Source of the DNA: Eucalyptus grandis
Taxonomy: Eukaryota > Streptophyta > Magnoliopsida > Myrtales > Myrtaceae
Assembly (NCBI RefSeq): GCF_016545825.1
Contig: NC_052618.1
Location: 12,515,398 to 12,579,397, forward strand
Direction: 5' to 3'
DNA length: 64,000 nucleotides
The notes beneath the pieces were generated by a model, which was given only the letters and a program-made list of their open reading frames with translations, was not told where the DNA came from and did not search any database. Below are positions 45,741 to 57,300 of this stretch, piece by piece (within the stretch, counting starts at the first letter, position 1; every line of letters starts with the position of its first letter). Both the position numbers and the translations under genes were made by a program.

Positions 45741-46539
45741 GGATTCATGGGATAATTAGCTAGGAAAACCCCCTGCACTTGTTATTGTTTGCTTGATTGA
45801 TTTCTTGTGTGGTAGTAACTCATGACTACTAACCTTTGATTGTGATATAGAAAGGTTTTTCTAGAGTTCCTATAGTTGTCCTATTAGTAGATAACATAAG
45901 TGCCTGGGACCAAGTGACTTTGAAAGGAAAGTCGAATAAGACCCCCAATTGGATGGAATTCTACAAGCTCTGGTGACCATTGGAGATTTAATGGAACGGC
46001 AAGCTCAACAACAAGCAGCTTATGTTATTGGATTTGGCCTAGTGAATGGGAACGGAAATGGAAGCAGGAATGGTGAATGCTCGATGCATGGATTGGTTGA
46101 ACAGTTCTCAAAGTTGCGATCCCCGCAATTTGCCAGGATCGGAGACTCGAAGAAGCAAGATCGTGTATCAATTAGTTAGAGAAAATATTTGCACTTCTGA
46201 AGTGCCCTGATGAAAACAAAGTGATATTGGCAGTATACCAACTCCAGGATAATGCCAGTCACTGGTGGGTAGCAACCAAAGGGAGAATGTTCCCTAAAGG
46301 TACTGCCATGACATGAAATGCCTTTGTTGAGGCATTCAATGAAAAATATTTCTTTGAATGCACCATGATAGGAAGATGACAGAGTTTCTATAACTTCGAT
46401 AGCATAATATGACCGTGGATCAATATGAGGCCAAGTAAGATCTAGTGGATATGGGAAAAGATTTCGAGATGGCTTGAAACCTGACACTCGGAGTTAATTG
46501 GTAAGATCTTAAAGAATATAATGAATTGTATGAACATGC
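45741..46539 (+). pseudogene. gag (middle part) of gypsy element F
   Basis: Reading through frame changes gives LDGILQALVTIGDLMERQAQ, HGLVEQFSKLRSPQFA (family FxKLxPPxF), IFALLKCPDENKVILAVYQL, DNASHWWVATK (the HWW motif of Ty3/gypsy gag), WNAFVEAFNEKYFFE (family FxxxFxxKYFP), MTVDQYEAK and LKPDTRS. Several stops are present. Position 46539 is the left edge of copia element 2, with CATGC duplicated at 53360-53364, where gag resumes. Confidence 0.85.
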
Positions 46540-46971
46540 TGTAAGAATTATTGTGGCCCATATTATGTGATTTATTATATGGTTTAATAAAGATTGAAAT
46601 GCTATAAATAATTATTGGTTACGAGAAGGTATGACTCTAATAAAACGAAAGGGTATATCGCTTTGATGGAAGGCACCTTTTCAACGAACGTATAAATAGA
46701 GTCCGGTCCTCTCTCCACCCACATACGAACAACAGAAAGAACGTATTCTCTCCTCCATCAATTGAATACATTAAGGTTTAGTGGGTTAAGGGAGAGAAAT
46801 CGGATTTCTCCTTTTGGTTCGAGATCATTGGGTTTTCTACAACGATCATCATCAAGCGTAGCGTTATGGATAAAGGTTTGTCTGAATCTATTTGTGAAAA
46901 TCATGAAGATCGAAGATCATTGATTTGTTATGAATTTCCGCATTAAGTTTTATATGAATTATATTCTAACA
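46540..46971 (+). repeat. 5' LTR of copia element 2
   Basis: TGTAAGAATT to ATTCTAACA, 432 bp. TATA-like ACGTATAAATAG lies at about 46689-46700, with CCTCTCTCCACCC after it, so the transcript probably starts near 46720. Confidence 0.95.
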
Positions 46972-46973
46972 GT

Positions 46974-46985
46974 TGGTATTAGAGC
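46974..46985 (+). promoter_or_regulatory. Primer-binding site of copia element 2 (initiator Met tRNA)
   Basis: TGGTATTAGAGC, two bases after the LTR, differs at one base from the initiator methionine tRNA complement TGGTATCAGAGC. Confidence 0.85.
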
Positions 46986-48487
46986 GTTTGGTTTATGATC
47001 TCATGATTTTTCCGTTTAAAGAAATATTATAGTTGATGTTTGATGATTTGTTGAACGATCCTGTTCGTAGTATTTGTTGTTGTTGAAACGTTTTGGAAAG
47101 TTCTGTTAAAGAAAATCCGAATGATGGAACGTTTTTTATTGACTAAAATGGTGAAGAAAAGTTACTTGTGTGCACGAGTGGAAAAGGACAAAAAAAATGG
47201 TGGAATTCGGAATTTTGAGGGCAAGGAAGAAACTCGCCGGTTCCGGGTAAAATCCGGCAACCCACCGCTTGATTTCGGACCCACACCGTCGCACTGTCAT
47301 GAGGAACATTAGCCATGATTTTTCCGGTATATTGGTGTTCGCCGGAGGCTAATCGAGCGGCGGAAGCGGCGGTGGTGGAGTTTTTGTGTTCTGAAAATTT
47401 TGGTTTGATTTGGGGCCAATTTCTTGGTCATTTTTGCCGAAACTTAAACCCATGTGGTCGTGCCGGCATACTCTTCAAAACCATTATTTATTTGTGTCTG
47501 GGATGGGCTACCGGAGAAGAAGCGGCCGGCGAAACCGCGGTGGAACGGCGAAGAATCGCGTCTGTGCGCGAGGAAGAAGGCGCGCGCGCTGCGGTTGCAG
47601 GCGCGTGGAACTTACGCGCCACGCGCTTCACGCGCGCGCAAGCGCTGCGCGCGTGGGATCCACGCGCGCGGGGCTTCCCGCGCGTTGGACGCGCGCGGGG
47701 CACGCGCCCGCGGCGGATGAAGGCGCGTGCTCGGCACGCGCCTGACGTCCCCGCGCGCCCTTTTTACGTTTTTGCCCCTATGTCATTTTTAAAATTCCAA
47801 TTTTGTCATTCTCGCAATTTATTTATTATTATGCCCCTGTTTAATTAATAATTACAATTCTGCCATTGCTGATTATTTACCATTTTGCCCCTAGATATTA
47901 AATTTATGATTCTGCCCTTATGGAATTATGATTTTACAATTTTGCCCTTATACTTTAATTGCATTTTATCCTTGTGTGCAAATTTGGTAAATATTTGTAT
48001 TTTACAATATTGAAAATTCATATTATGAATGGTTTGTTAGTCACCAAAGTGGCCGAACCTTGAAGTCTTTTGAATTTTTGATATTGTAAATTATTTTATT
48101 CAATTACCCATGATTAAGTGATGCTATATATGAAATTGATATGTTTTATATCATTATTGGAGTTATGGGTATATTGAAGTTCATTTATTATAAGAACTTA
48201 GAGATTAACCCAAAGGTTAATTATTTTCTTATAATTCATGAACATGATGGTTGATAATTAATATGATTTGTTAAATTTGTTTGTATATCCAAAGATAACA
48301 AATAAATTTTAATAAGATATATTTACAATTATCAAATAAAAGTTATTAGCATCATTATGGTTTATATATATTTGTATATCATAGGATCGCCCAAAGGAGA
48401 ACTATGATGTGCATGTGTAGTTTAGTTTAATATGATTATATGATATTCTCAAAGCATTAATGTATGAGTATTTTCTTGCACATTTGC
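46986..48487 (+). other. Long leader of copia element 2 with a CpG-rich block
   Basis: 1.5 kb without a retroelement domain. Positions about 47500-47760 are very rich in CGCG (ACGCGCGC phrases), unlike the AT-rich flanks, and open frames in three registers (47315-47848, 47410-47745, 47454-47720). Later (47760-47990) the phrase TTTTGCCCCTA or CATTCTGCC recurs several times as a loose repeat. A splice-like TTTGCAG lies at 48484-48490 just before the gag frame. Confidence 0.6.
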
Positions 48488-49330
48488 AGTATCTGTACCT
48501 GTTTCACTCCATTCGCACGCCTCATATGTTCCCTTATTCAATGGGATAAATTTTCCTGATTGGAGTGAACAAGTCCAGTTTCACTTAGGTGTTCTGGATC
48601 TTGATTTAGCACTTCAAGCGAGAAACCAGCTGCTATTACCGATGAAAGTAGCGATGATGAAAAGTCTTTCCATAAAGCTTGGGAAAGATCAAACAGATCG
48701 AGCTTAATGTTCATGCGAATGACAGTTGCAAACAACTTAAAGACTTCTCTTCCCAAGACTAACAATGCTAAGGAATTTATGAAATTTGTGGAAGAGCGTT
48801 CTCAAACTGCTGATAAGTCACTTGCTGGTACACTGATGAGCACACTGACCACCATGAAATATGATGGTTCATGTACCATGCATGAGCATATACTTGAGAT
48901 GACCAATTTAGCAGCAAAGTTAAGGACTTTGGGAATGAATGTGGATGAGTACTTTTTAGTACAATTTATACTTAATTCCTTACCTCATGAGCAATATGGG
49001 CCATTTCAAATGAATTACAACACTATAAATGACAAGTGGAATGTAAACGAATTGGCCAGTATGCTAGTTCAAGAGGAAACAAGGATAAAGAATCAAAATG
49101 CTCATTCTGTTCATCTCTCAAGTCATCAAGAAGTTCGAAAGAATTTTAAGAGGAAAGGTGGAAGGAGCAAGAAGAAAGGACTACATGTCCTGAATGACTC
49201 TTCAAAGGCTTCTCAAATCCACAAGAAGGAACGCAATCTTATTAAGTGTCATTTTTGCAACAAAATTGGACACTTGAAGAAAGATTGTCTGAAATGTAAG
49301 GCTTGGTTCGAAAAGAAAGGTAAGCCTTGT
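48488..49330 (+). CDS. copia gag, element 2 (one frameshift)
   Basis: Particle protein. The N-terminal part VPLFNGINFPDWSEQVQFHL, GVLDLDLALQ is followed by a one-base frameshift near 48620, then FHKAWERSNRSSLMFMRMTV, SQTADKSLAGTLMSTLTTMK, MTNLAAKLRTLGMNVDEYFL, NSLPHEQYGPFQMNY and a lysine-rich tail. The zinc knuckle CHFCNKIGHLKKDC (CX2CX4HX4C) is intact at about 49246-49290. No good ATG opens the first frame; the start codon is probably lost or joined by splicing after TTTGCAG. The ATG at 48707 begins an open frame inside gag. Confidence 0.9.
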
Positions 49331-49980
49331 GCTTTAGTATGTTTTGAATCAAACTTTACTGAAGTTCCTTATAATACTTGGTGGATTGATTCGGTGCCAC
49401 CACTCATGTGTCAAATACGATGCAGGGATTTCTTACGATCCAAACTATAAAGCCAAATGAAAGTTATGTGATTACGGGGAACAGAGACAAAGCTCCAGTT
49501 GAAGGCATTGGCACTTATCGTTTGATCTTAGATACTGGGCATTATTTGGATTTGTTTCGAACCCTTTATGTACCTACATTTTCTCGCAATTTAGTTTCTT
49601 TGCCAAGACTTGATGTGGCGGGATTTTATTGTAAGTTTGGATCTGAATCTTTCAGTCTATTTAAGAGTGATACTCTTATTGGAACTGGAACTTTATGTGA
49701 TGGTCTCTACAAATTTAGACTTGATAATACTTTTGTTGAGACATTAATGACCTTGCATCATAATGTTGGCACTAAACGAAGTTTGGTGAATGAAAATTCT
49801 GCTTACTTGTGGCATAAACGGCTGGGTCATATATCCAAAGAAAGAATGCAAAGATTAGTGAAGAATGAAATTCTTCCAAATTTGGATTTTACTGACCTTG
49901 GAGTGTGTATTGATTGTATTAAAGGTAAACAAACAAAGCACACTAAGAAAGGTGCCACAAGAAGCACAAGAGCTTCTTGA
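49331..49980 (+). CDS. copia protease and pre-integrase, element 2 (frameshifted)
   Basis: NTWWIDS leads to the aspartic protease site; one G is missing at about 49393, so the expected GATTHVSN continues in another frame, then SRNLVSLPRLDVAGF. The pre-integrase zinc region follows: LWHKRLGHISKERMQRLV and CIDCIKGKQTKHTKKG (HHCC). A further one-base insertion near 49963 ends this frame and moves reading to the integrase frame. Confidence 0.9.
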
Positions 49981-50945
49981 AATTATACATACCGACATAT
50001 GTGGTCCTTTTGATGTTCCATCTTTTGGTAAGGAAAGCTATTTCATAACCTTTATTGATGATTTTTCACGTTATGGTTATATTTATCTATTGCATGATAA
50101 GTCTCAATCAGTGAATGTACTTGAAGTGTATATTAAAGAGGTTGAGAGGCAATTAGATAGAAATGTGAAAATAGTAAGATCGGATAGAGGTGGTGAATAT
50201 TATGGAAAATATGATGAATCGGGACAATGTCCAGGTCCATTTGCTAAATTCCTTGAAAGACATGGCATTTGTGCTCAATACACAATGCTAGGTACACCAC
50301 AACAAAATGGTGTAGCAGAAAGGCGTAACCGTACTTTAATGGAAATGGTTAGGAGTATGATGAGTCATTCATCTTTACCCTTATCTTTGTGGATGTATGC
50401 TTTAAAGACTTCTATGTACTTATTAAATAGGGTTCCTAGTAAGGCAGTTCCAAAACTCCATTTGAACTGTGGACGGGAAGGAAACCTAGTTTACGACACC
50501 GCATGTTTGGGGTTGTCAAGCGAAGTAAGAATTTACAATCCACATGAAAGGAAATTGGATTCAAGAACGACCAGTGGTTATTTCATTGGTTATGCAGATA
50601 AATCCAAAGGGTATAAATTTTATTGTCCTAATCATAGTACAAGAATTGTTGAATCTGGAAATGCTAGGTTCATTGAGAATGGTGACATCAGTGGGAGTGA
50701 AAGAATGCGTGATGCTTGCATTATAGAAGTAAGGGTAGAAGTTCCTATGCCTAAAGCTTCTAAAGTTGTTGTTTCTGATATTGTAGTACAATCTAACAAT
50801 AATCGAGAACAACAAACACTCAATAATGGAGATGTCAATAATGAACCTCCAATAGCCGAGTCACAAGAAATAGCATTAAGGAGATCTCAAAGAGAAAAGA
50901 GGTCGGCTATTTCGATGATTATATGGTTTATCTACAAGAGTCGAA
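49965..50945 (+). CDS. copia integrase, element 2 (frameshifted)
   Basis: Inserts the cDNA into the genome. EIIHTDICGPFDVPSFG has the first catalytic D, YFITFIDDFSRYGYIYL the second, and TPQQNGVAERRNRTLMEMV the catalytic E; IVRSDRGGEYYGKYDESG lies between. A missing A near 50452 and a compensating change near 50512 scramble about 20 residues (the WTGRKPSLRH block), after which RTTSGYFIGYADKSKGYKF is in frame. The C-terminal region has RRSQREKRSAI and is broken by one-base losses near 50915 and 50940. Confidence 0.9.
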
Positions 50946-52535
50946 ATTGACTTAGGAATTGGAAATGATCCAGATTCATTTTCCCAAGCCATGGAATGTG
51001 AAGATTCTAATGAATGGTTTAATGCCATGGAAGAAGAGTTAAAATCCATGCATCAAAATCAAGTTTGGGATATTGTTGAATTGCCTAAAGGATGTAAGAA
51101 GGTCGGGTGTAGATGGGTCTTTAAGACCAAGCGCGACTCAAAAGGCAATATTGAACGACATAAAGCCAGACTTGTTGCAAAGGGTTTTACTCAGAAAGAA
51201 GGCATTGACTATAAAGAGACATTTTCACCGGTCTCTAAGAAGGACTCACTTAGAATCATTATGGCTTTGGTGGCTTATTATGACTTGGAGTTACACCAAA
51301 TGGATGTAAAAACCGTCTTTCTTAATGGGAATTTAGATGAAGAGGTTTATATGGACCAACCCGAAGGCTTTTCAGTTATAGGAAAGGAACACATGGTATG
51401 TAAATTAAAGAAGTCAATATATGGACTTAAACAAGCTTCCCGACAATGGTTACTTAAGTTTAACGATACCATAACTTCATTTGGATTTAAGGAAAACACC
51501 GTTGATCGGTGTATATATATGAAGATTAGTGGGAGCAAGTTTATTTTTCTAGTTACGTATGTTGATGATATTTTGCTTGCTGCTAATGATCTTGGTTTGT
51601 TACATGAAACCAAGAAATTTCTCTCTAAGAATTTTGAAATGAAGGATATGGGAGAGGCAACATATGTGATAGGAATAGAAATATTCCGTGATAGATCACA
51701 AGGATTATTAGGATTGTCTCGAAAGCCTACATTGAGAAAATTTTAGAGAGATTTAATATGAGTAAATGTTCAGCGGGAATAGTTCCAATTCAGAAAGGTG
51801 ATAAATTTAGCCTTATGCAATGTCCGAAAAGTGAATTGGAACGAGAAAAATGAATAATATTCCTTATGCATCTATTGTGGGAAGCTTAATGTATGCACAA
51901 ACTTGCACTGACTGGACATCAGTTTCTTTGTCGGAATGCTTTGGGTAGGTATCAAAGTAATCCCGGAATGGATCATTGGAAAGCTGCAAAGAAAGTTCTT
52001 AGATACTTGCAAGGAACGAAGAATCATATGCTCACTTATAAAAGATCTGATCATCTCGAGGTGATTGGATATTCAGATTCAGACTTAGCTGGATGTGTCG
52101 ATACAAGAAAATCAACATTTGGTTACTTGTTTCTTCTGGCTGGAGGGGCAATTTCATGGAAGAGTGCGGCGATCAGTTATTGCTGCATCCACTATGGAAG
52201 CTGAATTTGTGGCATGCTTTGAGGCCACAATTCATGGATTATGGCTGCGGAATTTTATTTCAGGGCTTGTGATCGTCGACAGTATTGCCAAGCCGCTGAA
52301 AATCTATTGTGATAACTCTGCAGCAGTTTTCTTCTCTAAGAACGACAAGTATTCTAAGGGTGCTAAGCATATGGAGATCAAATACTTGTCTGTCAAAGAA
52401 GAAGTTCAGAAACAAAGAGTGTCAATTGAGCACATTAGCACCAATCTTATGATAGCAGATCCCTTGACAAAAGGATTGCCGCCCAAAACATTTAATGAGC
52501 ATGTTGAAAGGATGGGCATTATTGGACGTCATTAA
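50946..52535 (+). CDS. copia reverse transcriptase and RNase H, element 2 (frameshifted)
   Basis: RT reads FNAMEEELKSMHQNQVWDIV, WVFKTKRDSKGNIERHKARL, LELHQMDVKTVFLNGNLDEE (first catalytic D), SIYGLKQASRQW and FLVTYVDDILLAANDL (YVDD). A one-base loss near 51722 shifts the frame at LSRKA-YIEKI. RNase H has VIGYSDSDLAGCVDTRKSTF (active D), GAISWKS, a frameshift near 52165, VIAASTMEAEFVACFEA (active E), YCDNSAAVFFSKNDK and IADPLTKGLPPKTFNEH, ending at 52535. All key residues remain. Confidence 0.93.
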
Positions 52536-52909
52536 TGTTTGTATTATGATTGTATTAAGTTTATGTATTTGACACTTTGAGCTCACTTACATGTTTCTGA
52601 TATTTCCTGTTTTCTATTCAGTATACATTATGGAAATAGATTAATGTTAAACAGGATAGTTTCTAAAGAAACATTATGGTTGGACTATTACTGTACTTCT
52701 CATTTATGGATCATGTTAAGTAAAGTGCTATAGTTGTAGTACATAGAAGGGACTATGTCGATTAATGACATATAACCGCTATGACTCGCATTAGTTTTCT
52801 TTACTTAATTGTGATTATTATGTGATTGCCAATTTAATGAAATTTTATAGCATAATCTTATTGTGCACATTATGGTCTTCATTAAACCATGAAAAGAGAA
52901 TCATATGGG

Positions 52910-52922
52910 CCAAGTGGGAGAA
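52910..52922 (+). promoter_or_regulatory. Polypurine tract of copia element 2
   Basis: AAGTGGGAGAA directly before the 3' LTR (52923). The 375 bp between RNase H and this tract (52536-52909) are AT-rich and non-coding. Confidence 0.8.
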
Positions 52923-53359
52923 TGTAAGAATTATTGTGGCCCATATTATGTGATTTATTATATGGTTTAATAAAGATTGAAATGCTATAAATAATTATTG
53001 GTTACGAGAAGGTATGACTCTAATAAAATGAAAGGGTATATCGCTTTGATGGAAGGCACCCTTTCAACGAACGTATAAATAGAGTCCGGTCCTCTCTCCA
53101 CCCACATACGAACAACAGTAACTAAAAGAACGTATTCTCTCCTCCATCAATTGAATACATTAAGGTTTAGTGGGTTAAGGAGAGAAATCGGATTTCTCCT
53201 TTTGGTTCGAGATCATTGGGTTTTCTACAACGATCATCATCAAGCGTAGCGTTATGGATAAAGGTTTGTCTGAATCTATTTGTGAAAATCATGAAGATCG
53301 AAGATCATTGATTTGTTATGAATTTCCGCATTAAGTTTTATATGAATTATATTCTAACA
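52923..53359 (+). repeat. 3' LTR of copia element 2
   Basis: 437 bp, nearly identical to 46540-46971. Differences seen: one C/T near 53029 (AAAATG versus AAAACG), one T/C in GGCACCC, a six-base insertion at CAGTAACTAAAAG and one G lost in TTAAGGAGAG. Confidence 0.96.
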
Positions 53360-53364
53360 CATGC

Positions 53365-54200
53365 CCCATTAATAGAAAAAGGATTTGCTGGAATGAGCAA
53401 CTATAGTGAGATCTCACTCAATCTCTCGAACCAACCAGCGTCTCAATAAGAGGTTGATGTTGGGAGGAAAGTGATCATCCACTCCCAATGAGAGGAGCAA
53501 CAATCAAAAGTCGACTTTCGCCCCAGATGATATATGTCACACTTGTAGAAGGTGGCCCCATGCCCAGTTCGGATAGGAGCATGTTTTGGATGTGGTCAAC
53601 AAGGTTATGTGATAAAGGATTTTCCACAACAATGTCAAGGAATACAACTGCAACAACCACAAGTGATGTTGCAAAATGGAGTTTAGCCACATGACAACTT
53701 CAATCATCCTCCAACTCAAGGAAGATTATATGCAGTTACCTAGGAGAAAGTTAAGAACTCCAAGATCGTTATTATAAGTACGGTCTCTCTGCATAAACAT
53801 GTTGCATACACGTAATTTGATATGGGTGCTACTTATTTATTTGTATTTGAACGATTTGTACGATTGGTGGCTTTAGAACCTAAACCATTAGAATTCACAC
53901 TTAGTGTCTCCACACCAGTGAAGAATGAAGTATTACCCATGGTGGGATGTCCAGAATGTAGGATTGTTATAAGTGGATAGGAGGAAACCATAGATCTATC
54001 CGTACTGGCTATGTATGATTTTGACCTCATTATAGGAATGGATTGGCTTAGTAGACAGTGGGCGGATTCTCACAGTTTGGTCATCCTGTTTAGTCCACTC
54101 AATCGTCTTTGTTATCAGTTCACAGGAAATAGGAGGACCTTCCACAACCCCACTTTCTGCGCATGAGGCCACCTGATTATTGAATGAAGGCTGCTAAGGT
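53365..54200 (+). pseudogene. gag end, zinc knuckle and protease of gypsy element F
   Basis: Continues gag after copia element 2. A knuckle-like ACFGCGQQGYVIKDFPQQ (about 53577-53632) keeps the two leading cysteines but has Y and F where H and C belong. The protease follows as FDMGATYLFVFERFVRL (family FDSGASHSF; the residue after D is changed, about 53818) and YDFDLIIGMDWLSRQ (about 54014-54058), a hallmark of this group. Stops lie throughout. Confidence 0.82.
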
Positions 54201-54998
54201 TATTTGGTAATAGTGGAAAAGAAGTCAAAGAAAGAATTGAAGTTAGAAGATATTCCTATAGTACGAAAATTTCCTGATGTTTTCTCGGAAGAGCTGTTGG
54301 GACTACCTCTGGAAAGGGATATAGAGTTTGTCATTGAATTAGCCCCTAGAATATTTCCAAAGCTCCCTATAGGATGGCCTCAACAAAATTGAGAGAGTTA
54401 AAGGTGTAGCTACAAGAATTGCTCAATAAATGGTTCATCCACCCCAGTGCATCACCTTGGGGTGCACTAGTCTTATTTGTGAGAAAGAAGGATGAGTTGT
54501 TACATCTCCATATCCACTATCGGCTATTCAACAAGGTTACTATAAAAAATAAGTATCCACTGTCAAGAATCAATGATTTATTTGACCAACTCCAACAAGC
54601 ATCAGTGTTCTCAATGGTAGACTTGAGATTATGATACCGCCAACAGTGAATAAAGGAGGTGGACATCTTGAAGACGGCATTTAAGTCCTGATATGACCAT
54701 TTTGAGTTCACGGTTATGCCATTCGACCTAACCAACGCACCGACTGCTTTCATGGACCTAATAAATTGAGTATTGAAGTTGTACATGGATCGTTTCTTCA
54801 TAGTCTTTATTGACGATGTCCTAGTATATTCAAGAAGTCTAAGCGAGCATGAACAACACTTGAGGATGGTGCTCCAAACACTCCGAGAATGTGCACTCTA
54901 CACCAAGTTCATTAAGAGCGAATTTTAGCTCTCCAGCATGGTATTTCTAGGCCATGTGGTGACTAGTGAAGGTATATTAGTAGATCCCACTAAGGTGG
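54201..54998 (+). pseudogene. Reverse transcriptase of gypsy element F, truncated
   Basis: LEDIPIVRKFPDVFSEELLG, then after a frame change [94 protein letters not shown] (FIDD catalytic motif) and VFLGHVVTSEGILVDPTKV. This is the plant Ty3/gypsy order. Several stops are present. It is cut at 54998 by element H where the family goes on to the RNase H region. Confidence 0.9.
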
Positions 54999-57000
54999 TG
55001 TTGATACTTGATTTTTAGCTAATGCGTCATTAAAGGTAGAAATTCGAGATTAGGGTCTTCGATTGCGACAGAGCTCGTTTCTTAATCAAAAAGTATCGTT
55101 TTTCATGTTTTTCTTTTGTTTTCTCATTTTTAAATGATTTCCTATTCATTTCCATGGAAAATCCAAAAGGTTAAACAATTGACTTTTGGGTTGATTTTTT
55201 TATTTATCCTTTGATCAAAAGTCAACCGTGGGTCAAAAGTTGGCTTTTTGCTCAAAAAATTAAAGTTTTAATTGCACTTTAGCCAATTTAATTTTAAAAA
55301 ATTTCAAAGATTTTATCCAAAAAATTAGGCATTTAGGAAAAGTCAAATAAAAGGTTGACTTTTTGTCAAATATTTGACAAAAAAATTGAACAAAATCAAA
55401 AATCCACAAATCATCTCATTTTGGTTTCAATTCAACTTTAGCGTCGAATTTTTTTTGAAAATCGATTAAGAACCTTATTTTTAGAAATTTTCAATTTTAG
55501 GTTCGAAATCGAACTTTCATTCTAGTCATAATTAGGCTTAGTTCTCTTTGTGACATTTGATCTAGGGACCATTACTCATTCATTCGTTCTTTCAGTTTCG
55601 AGAATGATAGTATTGAAATGCAAATTGCCACTTTTAGCCCTAATTAGGGGGTCCGAATCAATTATTCATGATTAGCAAATGAACATTTTCATTCTAGTCA
55701 ATTTTTTTTTGAAATAAGTCCAAATCCAAGGTCCATTTTAAGAGATTCATTTGGGAACTTTTCAATTTGAGGAATTCAATCTTCTTAATTATAGAAAAAC
55801 CGAGTTAATAGGCTTCAATTAATGAAATTCAAGTTAACCGATTTGAGAAGGCTTAATTTCGCAAATCAAGGTTCAATTTCATTATCAAACCTCGATTCAT
55901 TTTTAGCATAAGAGTTGTTATATTCATTCAAAGTCAATTTGGATGCGATAGGTTATCCTAAGCATGGACAATTAGTCGAATAGGTGTCTCGCAATATTAA
56001 TTGAATCAAATTTCGATTAATTTGTGATTTCGAAAAAGAAATTATTTGAAATTGTTTAATTTGGCCTATAAATTCCAATTGTGTGTACCCATGATTTTGT
56101 ATGTTAATCAAGCAATTAGGCTAATAGAAAATCACTAGATTGTATTTAAATGGTTTAATTGGCCTAATCTCTTTAGAATTGGACTGTTTTTCCTCAAATT
56201 GAGTAAGTTTTGCTTCCAATTTGATCCTTGAGGGACTAAATTGCATAAAATTTAATCCTCCAAGGACTAGCTAGCCCAAGCCGCCCAAGAATCGGTCAAA
56301 TCGGCCTAAATTGGTTCAACTGGTCCGATTGGCCACTGGTAGAGGAGGCCGATTCAGCCCTCCGCCGGTCGGCTCTTGGTGACCAGTGACCACCTATGAG
56401 TTTTTTGTCATGTGTATTTCATCCTTATTCTAGATTTTGCGAAAATACCCCTAGATTTCATGAAATTATAAAATTACCCCAAATTAGGCTTTAATCGCTA
56501 TTTGAGTTTAAACTCTTTATTTTTGTGTATCAATACTATTTGAATGATTGTAGGATACATTTTGAATAGGATTAACCCCTAACAAATTTAATTAGACTAT
56601 TCGATCAAGTTTTGACCATTGGATCAGACTGACAGTCGAGATTTGATGTCAAATGAAGACTATAAGGTTTGTACCTTTAAAGGTACTTGACCATAAGAAT
56701 TCTCTCATGGTTCACATTCTAAAAGATGCCATCATTTCGCCTTTCGGGACAAACCATTGTGAGTTTCCTCATACATGGTCTAAGCTCTCTTAAGCTTGTA
56801 TCTCGCATAACAGCAGAAGGTGTCATGATTCACACCCACACGAACGACACATCTCGAAAGAGGAGGTTGGGTGTGGATATCGAATTTTGGAATACCTTTA
56901 CCACAGTAGCCCTCCCAAAAGTACTCGCTCACCATGGATGGCATCACTTCATCCATTAGGAACTTTCTACAGTGGGTATGCTAAACTATGGTGAGTCTCA
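54999..57000 (+). repeat. Left terminal repeat of element H (right limit uncertain)
   Basis: Only the first 300 bp or so can be paired with 62792-63094. The following sequence to about 57000 has no genes; it includes a short GC-richer part at 56270-56400. The limit at 57000 is a guess based on a change of sequence type. Confidence 0.45.
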
Positions 57001-57300
57001 TTGAGACCCATACCCCTCATGACGGGTTTATTTATTAACTAGTTGTTTAAATAACCTAACAAGACGGGAATCATCACTAACCACGTTTTTTTTGGGGGGG
57101 GGGTGGCTAGAAAATCCAATCCAGGGTCGAGAGTTGTTCTTTGATTTCTATGCAACTAGAAATCTAGGTTCGGGAACTTGAACTAATATTTCTATTAGTG
57201 CCCTTTCGGTACCTAATGGTTTGTCATGTTTCCTAAGGTGATCATGCGTGTCTTTTTACTTTTTTAGGTCAATGAGTCTAAACTAAGTGATTATGCATGG
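57001..57300 (-). repeat. Inverted match to the end of the Tat/Ogre-like LTR
   Basis: Read on the minus strand, 57230 down to 57000 shows TAGGTACCGAAAGGGCACTA, then GTTCCCGAACCTAGATTTCT, GGTTGCATAG-like sequence, TTTCTAGCC and GAGGGGTATGGGT, in the same order as 7750-7930 in the 3' LTR of the first element. A run of eight T and ten G (57088-57105) interrupts it. It shows a Tat-type LTR segment in opposite sense to the first. Confidence 0.6.

Larger units (their letters stand above)
46540..53359 (+). mobile_element. Ty1/copia retrotransposon 2, structurally complete and very young
   Basis: 6.8 kb with LTRs 46540-46971 and 52923-53359, Met-type primer site, long leader, gag, protease, integrase, RT, RNase H, purine tract and a perfect 5-bp target duplication CATGC (46535-46539, 53360-53364). 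The LTRs differ by about two substitutions and two small indels in some 430 bp, so insertion was recent. Coding sequence is well kept, but about ten single- or two-base indels break it; nearly no stop arises by substitution. Confidence 0.97.
40515..54998 (+). mobile_element. Ty3/gypsy (del/Tekay-like) element F, decayed and interrupted three times
   Basis: A 2.27 kb 5' LTR (TGTGACATCC ... GTCGTTACA, 40515-42788) is followed by a Met-type primer site and then gag, zinc knuckle, protease and RT remnants on the plus strand. It is interrupted by LTR G (42914-45740), copia element 2 (46540-53359) and element H (54999 onward). RNase H, integrase and the 3' LTR are not in the window. The RT resembles plant chromoviruses of the del/Tekay type ([36 protein letters not shown]); a chromodomain cannot be checked. 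Confidence 0.85.

Noticed and set aside
47315..47848. 177-codon frame in the copia leader
   Set aside because: CGCG-rich composition opens three registers; no domain. Kept only as a composition finding.
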